Positions 56,237 to 64,000 of a stretch of DNA of 64,000 bases are shown in pieces. Numbering within the stretch: the stretch's first letter is position 1; every line of letters starts with the position of its first letter. The notes below the pieces were generated by a model. The model was not told the DNA's origin and made no database searches. It saw only the letters and a program-made list of their open reading frames with translations. A program made the translations under genes and the position numbers. The stretch lies in contig CM075347.1 of assembly GCA_037693485.1 (NCBI GenBank), positions 59,616,501-59,680,500 on the forward strand, read 5' to 3'. Source of the stretch: Kitagawia praeruptora (lineage: Eukaryota; Streptophyta; Magnoliopsida; Apiales; Apiaceae).

Positions 56237-56851
56237 TTTTATTATAAAAATTGTGTTGACATTATAATTTGGTATGAAAAAAAGTAAAAGCCCTTTATGG
56301 CGGCGTTGATGAAGTTGGTGATATGTTAGAGGATATTCATTTTGTTTAAATAATTAATTTAAACGATTTAGTGTTTATTCAGATTCCATTGATTTTTAAA
56401 TTAATTTTTATTTATTGTTAAATTGGAGAAAGAAATGTGACCAACTCGATTAAATTGAACCAAACTTCTTTACTGATTAAATCAATAAAAAAGTTATATA
56501 TTCGTTGTTCCATGATATTGTGTTTGAATAAATTAATATTTTAACTAAACACATTCTTAAACTATTACTAATCAATTAATCATAAATATATGTTATGAAA
56601 TGGACGTCGGCATTTAAGAACGTTAATTAATTATATTTAATATATATTTATAAAATTTTATTATAAAAATTGTGTTGACATTGTAATTTGGTATGAAAAA
56701 AAAAGCAAAAGGCCTTTATGGCGTTGATGAAGTTGGTGATGTTAGAGGATATTTATTTTGTTTAAATAATTAATTTAAACGACTGTGTTCATTCAGATTT
56801 CATTGATTTTTAAATTAATTTTTATTTATTGTTAAATTGGAGAAAAAAATA
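56237..56851. repeat. tandem duplication, period about 420 bp
   Basis: The block starting TTTATTATAAAAATTGTGTTG at 56237 recurs at 56656. Both copies contain TTTATGGCG...GATGAAGTTGGTGAT and end near GTTAAATTGGAGAAA. Between them lies a third copy of the segment seen near 55078 and 55788 (GATTAAATTGAACCAAAC). Confidence 0.8.
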
Positions 56852-57230
56852 ATTACATGTACACACTTATTATAAGATTTAATATAAGAGTGTTGGAATA
56901 TGTGAGTACCATATTAAACACGTATCCACGAATTTAATTTAATATTACATACAAAATTAATATAAAAGTGTTAGTTCTACTTATATAATGCCAAATTTTG
57001 CAAATATTTATCAATGTTAGATTTTGAAAGTATTTTTTATGTGATAAAATAGGTGTTGTCAATATCTTCGAAAATATTATTTTTAATACTTAAAGTTTAA
57101 CTGATACATGTTTTCTTTCCGTTAATTCTTTTATCTATAACACAAGTTTCAATTCATCATATCAACTTTTAAATAATAAAATTCAACGAACAATGATGTT
57201 ATATATACGAATTTTAAAAATATTTTCGTG
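56852..57230. other. AT-rich non-coding interval
   Basis: No gene is recognised. Confidence 0.45.
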
Positions 57231-57258
57231 TCGCGCGTAGCGCGGCTTTGTTATGTAG
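57231..57258 (+). mobile_element. Helitron-type 3' end, eroded (GTAG instead of CTAG)
   Basis: The hairpin CGCGCGTAGCGCG is followed after about nine bases by GTAG and T. Confidence 0.4.
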
Positions 57259-58069
57259 TTAGTTATTAAGATAAAACATGAGTGCAACTTTTATTTTGGC
57301 ACCGAAATCATTTTTTAATATTATACATATCATTGGACTTGTTCTTATATTCTAAAGAATAATATTTCTGATGCCTTTTTATATTAAAAAACTTTTTTAC
57401 GTGACTAACTTTTAAATACAAATAATAAAATAATAAATATCAAAAATAATCCGTCCATGCATGAAATATAAGTTAATATATATTTATTTCTGAAAAAATA
57501 TTTTCATATCTATACAAATATAATAGCTTTGGTACCTGTTTTTTTAGTAGTTCATGAATTTACTTATTTACCCTACATTAAAAAAAATACATTTTATATA
57601 TATACTATTAAAATACCTAAAATAAATAATAATGTAATCTATACTGTCTATACTATTACATAAAAGCCGAAACATTAAAAGTTTTGGTACCTATTTTTTG
57701 GTACTTCATGAATTTACTTATTTACCCTTCCTTAAAAAGAAAAATAAATACACCTAAAATAAGTAATAACATAATATAATTAATGGTAATTAGTCAAGAT
57801 ATTACCTTTTATAAACACCTAAAAACATCAATCGTATCATATCTTTCCATCATTAATATTTCATTTCGAACTAAAACACGTTGCCTTTTTAATTTAAAAC
57901 AAATCTTACAATCATTAATATCTACCCGAAAATATTACACCATAATGTTCAAGAAAAATGCAACACCTAAAATAAATAATAACATAATATAATTAATGAT
58001 AATTAGTCGATTAACATAATAACATCTATTATCTATTATCTATTATATATCTAATACACTTTCCTGAGC

Positions 58070-58215
58070 AAATTTATTCATAGGTTCGGACCCTCCGAAC
58101 CTCACTTCAAACCTAACTCTAAATATTTGTAAAAATAAGGTTATTCAAAGGATTCGAACCCATGACCTTGCATAACTAATGTAACACCATAACCTGAGCT
58201 ATGTGAACATTTAAG
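58070..58215 (-). mobile_element. tRNA-derived SINE-like element
   Basis: On the minus strand box A TAGCTCAGGTTATGG (58187-58201) and a perfect box B GGTTCGAATCC (58150-58160) are spaced like an internal Pol III promoter. No full tRNA cloverleaf follows. About 60 bases downstream a hairpin GGTTCGGAGGGTCCGAACC (near 58083-58101) lies in the body. The 3' limit is uncertain. Confidence 0.6.
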
Positions 58216-58235
58216 CTTATATTAAAAATCATTAT

Positions 58236-59186
58236 CTACATACATAAACACATATATACATACATACATAATTATTAATTATACTACACATACATAAATA
58301 AATATACATGTATACGTACATACACATATATACATACATACATATATACATACATACATAAACATAAATAATTATACATGCATATGTACATACACACATA
58401 CATACATATACACACACACATACATACATACATACATACATACATAATTATTAATTATACATGTATAAGTACTATATACATACATACATACATACATACA
58501 TACATGCATACATACATTTATGTTGTATAATCTATTAATATTTCATTATTTGTAATATATTAATTGTTGTATAATTAATATGCATATTTATATATACAAA
58601 CACATGTACAAACATAAATACATACATATATAAATTTATGTGGATATATATATATATAATAATATACTATAATATTATATACATACATACATGCATACAT
58701 ACTATATAACATACATACATACATAAATATATACATACATACATACATGCATGCATACATACATACATACATACATTTATATTGTATAATCTATTAATAT
58801 TTCATTATTTGTAATCTATTAATTGTTGTATAATTAATATGCATATTTATACATACATACACATGTACAAACATAAATACATACATATATAATTTGTTGT
58901 GGATATATAACAATGTACTATAATATTATATACATACACATACTACATATTTTTGTTTATATGTATTAATTTGTAGATAAATCTCAGTTGGCTTAACTCA
59001 GATAATGTATAATTATTAATTAGAACGTATATTTGTAGATTATTATTAATTATACATCAATACATACATAACTATTAATTAAACATGCATACGTACATGC
59101 ATACATACATATATACATATATACATACATACATTCATACATACATAATTACATACATACATGCATACATACATATATACATACAC
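58236..59186. repeat. TACA-type tetranucleotide microsatellite with a higher-order unit, left part
   Basis: Long runs of TACA/CATA, partly as TATACA, are interrupted by a unit of about 200 bp. It begins TTGTATAATCTATTAATATTTC and includes TTAATTGTTGTATAATTAATATGC and ACATGTACAAACATAAATAC (copies near 58520 and 58783). Frames across it (Met-Tyr-Val-Cys or Met-His-Thr-Tyr runs) are artefacts. Confidence 0.9.
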
Positions 59187-59561
59187 GAGTCCCACTCTAT
59201 GGAGAAGCATCTTACGTGGAGAACCGTGGAGAACCACTTAAAATGCATTAAAATTGCCTTTTATATAGGGCCCCTGGCGGGGGCCCTTCACAAAAAAGTC
59301 TTATAATTCTACCATCTGTATGTTCACAAAAAAAAAAATTTAAAAAAAATTTAAAATTTTTTTAAAAATTGTTGCCATGTCATCATTTTTTGCAAATTTT
59401 TAAAAAACTTTTTTTCTGTATTTTTTTTTTATAAATAGATAGAGAATAGAATTATAAGACTTTTTTGTGAAGGTGCCCCTGCGGGGCCCTTATGTATAAA
59501 GCAATTTTAATGAATTTTAAGTGGTTCTCCACGTAAGATGGTTCTCCATGGAACAATGACC
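59187..59561. mobile_element. MULE-type foldback MITE, copy 2, 375 bp
   Basis: It is clearly the same family as 52602-52975, with the same arms and length. It is inserted in the TACA microsatellite and flanked by TACATACAC and TACATACAT, a likely 9-bp duplication, though in this repeat a chance match is possible. Confidence 0.85.
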
Positions 59562-60060
59562 TACATACATGCATATATACATACATACATACATACATAC
59601 ATATATGCATGCATAGTTATGTTGTATGTATGTATGTATATATGCATACATACATATATACATACAACATAACTATTAATTATACATGCATACATACATA
59701 CATACATACATACATATAATATATACATATATTTATGTTGTATAATCTATTAATATTTCATTATTTGTAATCTATTAATTGTTGTATAATTAATATGCAT
59801 ATTTATACATACATACACATGTACAAACATAAATACATACATATATAAATTTATGTGCATATATAATAATCTACTATAATATTATATACATACATACATA
59901 CATACATACATACATACATACATTTATGTTGTATAATCTATTAATATTTCATTATTTATAATATATTAATTACTGCATAATTATACATACATAAACTTGT
60001 ACAAACATAAATACATATATAAATTTACGTGGATATGTTATAATGTACTATAATATTCAC
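59562..60060. repeat. TACA-type microsatellite, right part
   Basis: The microsatellite resumes after the MITE with two more copies of the 200-bp unit (near 59731 and 59926). A short inverted arrangement of TATGTATG lies near 59620-59660. Confidence 0.88.
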
Positions 60061-60251
60061 TAACATATACCATATCTTATTAATCATTTTAGATCTATTT
60101 TAATTATTTACGAATTAAATATTATAAAAAAATATCCCAATACAAAAAAAAACCTTCATGTCTATGTAAGTATAATACAAACTTGTACTAACATTAACTA
60201 TCGTAAAACTCATCAATCACATCTTTAATACGTAAACGCATAAAACAATAT

Positions 60252-60255
<4 letters not shown>

Positions 60256-60304
<49 letters not shown>
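60256..60304. repeat. (AT)n microsatellite
   Basis: An uninterrupted run of about 24 AT units. Confidence 0.97.
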
Positions 60305-60307
<3 letters not shown>

Positions 60308-60858
60308 ATAGAGCAAATGGGGGGGTTCCATGAACAAATTTATTCATATAAAAAGTCATATTTACCTCTACTAATTATATCTATGTTATATTTCCGGGGG
60401 CTATTTAGGTATTGCAACACTAACATATTTATTACATATATAATAATAACTGATATGAACTAATATGCATTTATTATTATGTAATTAATACTTGAATGTA
60501 TCTCTGTATCCATCCATGTTAACTCTATATATTTATATTTCGAAGTACGGTTTTGATCTTAACATTGACCAATTTATTACATATCGTTCAAGTTTATTTT
60601 AACAAAACAAAACATAGCGTAAAATATAAAATAGATTTAATTTAACCAGAATTATAATTTGCATGTCACGATCGGGTATTGCATAAATTATATTTAATCA
60701 GAACAATTGCTACAAAGATATGAACAATCGAAGACATCAACAAATCAATCCTACGTGATTACGAATAATTCATAAATTTGTAATCTAGAGCATGTCCGTG
60801 CCTTGCACGGGCTACAAAGCTAGTTAATGGTAATTAGTCAATTGCCTTTTTCACATTA

Positions 60859-61161
60859 CTCCCTCCGTCCCAACGATTTGTTATCGTTTGCTTTTAACAT
60901 GGAGACCAAGAATTAAGATTAAAATAAGTGATGTAGTGGGTGTAATAGTGATTTTATTGTTAAAATAAAAGAAGTAGTGGGTGCAATAGTGATTTTATTG
61001 TTAAAATAAGTGAAGTAGTGGGTGTTATAGTGTAAAGGATTGTTAAAATAAGTGAAGTAGTGGGTGTAATAGTGTTAAAACTTACTATTTTAGGAAATAT
61101 AAAGAATTGGTTGGGACGTCCCAAAAAAGAAAGTGTAAACAATTGGTTGGGACAGATGGAG
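60859..61161. mobile_element. Stowaway-like MITE with inner tandem repeat, 303 bp
   Basis: CTCCCTCCGTCCCAAC at the left and GTTGGGACAGATGGAG at the right form the inverted ends, flanked by TA (60857-60858 and 61162-61163). Between 60918 and 61075 a unit of about 40-55 bp (TTAAAATAAGTGAAGTAGTGG) is present four times. It splits a copy of the GGTAATTAGTC repeat. Confidence 0.85.
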
Positions 61162-61189
61162 TAATATAATAAAATTAACGGTAATCAAT

Positions 61190-61640
61190 CGATAGTATTT
61201 TTCATATTACTTTTAGTTGAAGATTTTACCTCTTATAAACACCTAAAAACATCAATCAAATCATATCTTTCGATCACTAATATTTCTTTTCGAACTAAAA
61301 CACGTTACCTTTTTAATTTAAAACAAATATTTCAATCATTAATATATACCCGAAAATATCACACCATAATTTCAAGTAAAATATAACACTTAAAATAAAT
61401 AACAATATAACATAATAAATGGTAATTAGTCGATTGCCTTTTTCATATTTATTTTCAATTGAAGATATTACCTTTTATAAACATCTAAAAAGATCAATCG
61501 TATCATATCTTTCAATCATTATTATTTTCTTACTAATTAAAACACGTTACCTTTTTAATTACAACAAATCTTACAATCATTAATATATACCCGAAAATAT
61601 CACACCAAAATTTTCAATTATTAATAAAATATTTTAAAAA
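61190..61640. repeat. tandem repeat of about 230 bp (GGTAATTAGTC family)
   Basis: Two copies share ACCTTTTATAAACA, ATCATATCTTTC, AAAACACGTTACCTTTTTAAT and ATATACCCGAAAATATCACACC. A third copy is at 57783-58015, so this unit belongs to the Helitron-like family. Confidence 0.82.
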
Positions 61641-61825
61641 TTATAGGCATTGTTTATAATAAGAAAACATTATTATAATCCGTAAACATGAGTATATTAA
61701 ATTATATCAAATTAAAATTTAAAAAATTATTAAAAATTAATGATTATATAAAAACATAATTATAATATTAAATAAAATTTATAACATAATACAAGAAACC
61801 CGTGCATTGCAATACTAATAATAAA

Positions 61826-62470
61826 CCGATTATCTTTTCAACTAAAACATATCATCTTTCTATTTTTTTCTAATTAAATTCCCTTTTTTCTATAAATATC
61901 ACGGGCAACGATAATTTCTCATTTTCTAAAAAATACTAGAAGCAATTTTAATTAGTAAAAGAACATAATTAAATTATAATTATTATAAACTAATCAATTA
62001 TCTTTTTCACTTAAAGCGTGTCACATTTTTAATTTTCACGTTATCTTTTCTATTTTCTCTAACTAAAATCTCTCATTTTTCAATTATATTAAGGGCACTT
62101 CTATTTAATAAGATAAAATAGTAATATGATAATAGTAATAATTAATCAATTAACTTTTTCACCTAAAACATATCATTTTTTCTATATTTTCTAATTAAAA
62201 TCACACTTTTCCTAGAAATATCATCGGCAGCAATAATTTCTCTTTTCCTAAAAACATTACGAGCAATTTATTTAGTAAAATAACATAATTAACTTATAAT
62301 TACTATAAACTAATCAATTACCTTTTTCACCTTAAACATGTAACCTTTTTAATTTTCTATAACCAAATCCTCTATTTTTCCAATTATATCAGGACATTCT
62401 AACCGTGCATTATCATCAACTAAAATCTATCATCTTTTCTAAATTTCTAACTAAAATCCCTTATTTCCTA
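61826..62470. repeat. four degenerate units of about 160 bp
   Basis: AATCAATTATCTTTTTCACYTAAA-type starts occur near 61828, 61993, 62145 and 62313, followed by TAATTAAAATCYC, AATATCACGGGC-type and AATTTAGTAAAA blocks. A related stretch is at 26810-26930. Confidence 0.7.
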
Positions 62471-62598
62471 AAATTATCACGAATAACATTTATATAATTA
62501 TCATCAAATAATCTCATTAAAAATTTAAGCCTCCAAAATTTATGTTTTAAAAAAATTATTTCAAATAATGAAAAAATTTCATATAATATTTAAAAAAA

Positions 62599-62626
62599 TC
62601 CGTGCATTGCACGGGTTTTAAGTTAG
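62599..62626 (+). mobile_element. Helitron-type 3' end (TTAG)
   Basis: The perfect hairpin CCGTGCATTGCACGG is followed by TTTTAAG and TTAG, then T. It closes the repeat block to its left. Confidence 0.5.
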
Positions 62627-62748
62627 TATAATTAATGGTAATTAGTCTTCAAAACATTAAAAGTTTTGGTACTAGTTTTTTGTTTTTCACTTTTTTGGTA
62701 CTTCCTGAATTTACTTATTTATCATTCATTAAAAAAAAAAATTCAATA

Positions 62749-62763
62749 TCTATACTATTAAAA
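62749..62763 (+). mobile_element. Helitron-type 5' end
   Basis: TCTATACTATTAAAA is the typical start of plant Helitrons and is followed by the same AATACCTAAAATAAATA block as at 57605. The matching 3' end is not seen before the window end. Confidence 0.35.
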
Positions 62764-62849
62764 TACCTAAAATAAATAGTAACATAATCTAATTAATGAT
62801 AATTAGTCGATTATCTTTTTTACATGGACATAAATTCAGGATTATTGAG

Positions 62850-63490
62850 CTTCTACTCAAATCTATTCACAGTCAGAGAATGTGTTAGTTTTTTTGTTGT
62901 CTGCTTAATTTCACTTTGCATTTTCAAGTTTATTAGATTAGATCTGTGTTGCGCAATTGGTATCCTATAATACTTAATTTTGATGAAGCTAATTATTTAA
63001 TTTGATTACTTTGTTATTTAAAATTTAATAAAATATTTACAAAAGAACCATTACTGTTACTAAAAATTCCTTAATCTAATATATTTTACCCAAAACAATA
63101 TTACGTGTTTATTAATTTTAATTCACTTATTAAATATCTTTTTGTCAAATATTTATTAAATATTTAATTATGTACATTTTATGATAAATTGCATAAAATA
63201 ATTTGCTAAAATTCAAAGATTACTCAAATAATCATATAGTTTTACCATAAATATTTTGAAAAACAATAATGATGATAAAAAAAAATTATCTCATAATCAA
63301 AAAAGAATTAAAATAAATTCATGGAAACTGTTCAATAGGAATGACAATGAATCGGGTTCATGCGATTCATAAAATTATATTATATTTTGATTTAATTTGT
63401 CTCTTTTGTTAATTAGAATTTTTACATATTGAGTAGGGTGTAAAACATTAAAACAATGAAGATAAGACTATTGATGTTTGAAACATAAGA
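62850..63490. other. AT-rich non-coding interval
   Basis: No gene is recognised. AGGAATGACAATGAATCGGG near 63338 resembles a hAT MITE end, but no partner was found. Confidence 0.4.
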
Positions 63491-63780
63491 GCATTTCCAA
63501 TGGTAAAACCTGTTAGTTAAATTATGTGTCACCTACAAGGCATTTATGTGACACATTTTAGATATTAGGTAAAAAGGGCTTGCTTTTCCTGAGGTTACCT
63601 TAGGTAAGTTTCCTGAGTTAATTAAAAAAACAATACAAAAATAAGATTATTTTTGTAAATACAGAAGACCATGTTAAGTTATTACAAAATTGCCCTTGCG
63701 GGGCCAATTATTTTATAAGGATTATCTCAGGTAAGTTCCTGAGGTAAACTCAGGAACATTATTCTCTTTTAAAAATTCAA
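63491..63780. mobile_element. possible PIF/Harbinger-like element, left end only
   Basis: TAA followed by GAGCATTTCCAATGG is a usual start of Tourist-type elements. Repeated CCTGAGGT/AGGTAAGTT motifs follow. The inverted right end is not found. Confidence 0.4.
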
Positions 63781-63811
63781 TACTCCAACTATTATTCCTT
63801 AGCAAAAAAAT

Positions 63812-64000
63812 ATAAACCAAACCAAACCAAACCAAACATACCCAGTATATCCCGCGCAGAGCAGGGTCTGGGAAGGGTAAGATGTACGCAGACAATGCCC
63901 CTACTTTTACGGTAGGGAGGCTGTTTCCGTGAAGACCCCCAGCTTAGTGCAGAAAAGAAAATAGTGTGTGATATTTACAAAAGCTTCATAATTTTGGTAA
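63812..64000 (-). mobile_element. 3' part of a dispersed LINE (RTE-like) or SINE with (GGTTT)n tail
   Basis: On the minus strand the sequence with GTACATCTTACCCTTCCCAG and ACTGGGTATG ends in a GGTTT pentamer tail (63812-63837). This matches my memory of a repeat end spread widely in plant genomes, thought to be the 3' end of RTE-type LINEs and their SINEs. The rest lies beyond the window. Confidence 0.4.

Larger units (their letters stand above)
57638..60823 (+). mobile_element. probable Helitron with later insertions, 3.2 kb
   Basis: The left end TCTATACTGTCTATACTATTA (preceded by A) is of the plant Helitron 5' type. The right end has the hairpin CCGTGCCTTGCACGG, eight bases, then CTAG followed by T (60820-60823). 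No Rep/helicase frame exists, so it would be non-autonomous. A SINE, the TACA microsatellite and a MULE-type MITE lie inside. The pairing of these two ends is an inference. Confidence 0.45.

Noticed and set aside
58136..58215. Functional tRNA gene
   Set aside because: Boxes A and B are present but the arms do not give a full cloverleaf and acceptor stem; SINE-like is more likely.
58232..58772. Minus-strand frames of Met-Tyr-Val-Cys repeats
   Set aside because: They are translations of the TACA tetranucleotide microsatellite and have no domain or codon evidence.
63330..63380. Second large hAT element start
   Set aside because: Only one end-like sequence is present, without partner or duplication.

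Overview
This 64-kb window is AT-rich plant nuclear DNA, most likely from a dicot with a large, repeat-rich genome. The evidence is the set of plant-type LTR retrotransposons (Copia with an initiator-Met-tRNA primer site, Tekay/Del-like chromovirus Gypsy, Athila/Tat-like gag-protease elements with an Asp-tRNA-type primer site), Stowaway, Tourist, hAT and MULE MITEs, and Helitron-like ends. I find no intact host gene, no rRNA gene and no functional tRNA gene. Every long open frame belongs to a retrotransposon. Species cannot be named from the sequence.

Nest A (1-26675). An old, degraded Copia element (Copia-B, + strand) is the host. A much younger Copia (Copia-A, 1-8159, 5' LTR cut by the window edge) lies in its gag region. 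A non-autonomous Gypsy-like element (Gyp-C, 10143-23329) splits its pol region. A very young gag-protease element (Gyp-D, 11144-18710) sits inside the 5' LTR of Gyp-C. Target-site duplications and the continuing Copia-B reading frame support this order.

Nest B (27185-42370). A small PIF/Harbinger-like element (terminal inverted repeat GAGCAACTCCAACAA, TAA duplication) was split by a Copia solo LTR on the minus strand (AGTTT duplication). That LTR was in turn split by a chromovirus Gypsy on the minus strand (Gyp-G). Gyp-G has the order LTR, complete gag-pol, LTR, partial pol, so a 5.43-kb direct repeat is present. Its 3-kb LTR holds seven evenly built modules of TCCCACATCG plus a TATA box 32-33 nt further on, facing against the element's coding strand. 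This is the spacing of plant Pol II snRNA promoters. The Copia LTRs of the window carry a similar motif on their sense strand with the shorter, U6-like spacing. This is the most unusual signal in the window.

The right third (42371-64000) is a very AT-rich graveyard of non-coding elements: two hAT elements with clear 8-bp duplications, a 6.9-kb hAT-like element without a transposase, two Stowaway-like and one Tourist-like MITE, two copies of a MULE-type foldback MITE, several Helitron-type 3' ends, a tRNA-derived SINE, an RNase H-like pseudogene fragment, a large TACA-type microsatellite with a higher-order repeat, and several 160-720 bp degenerate tandem repeats.
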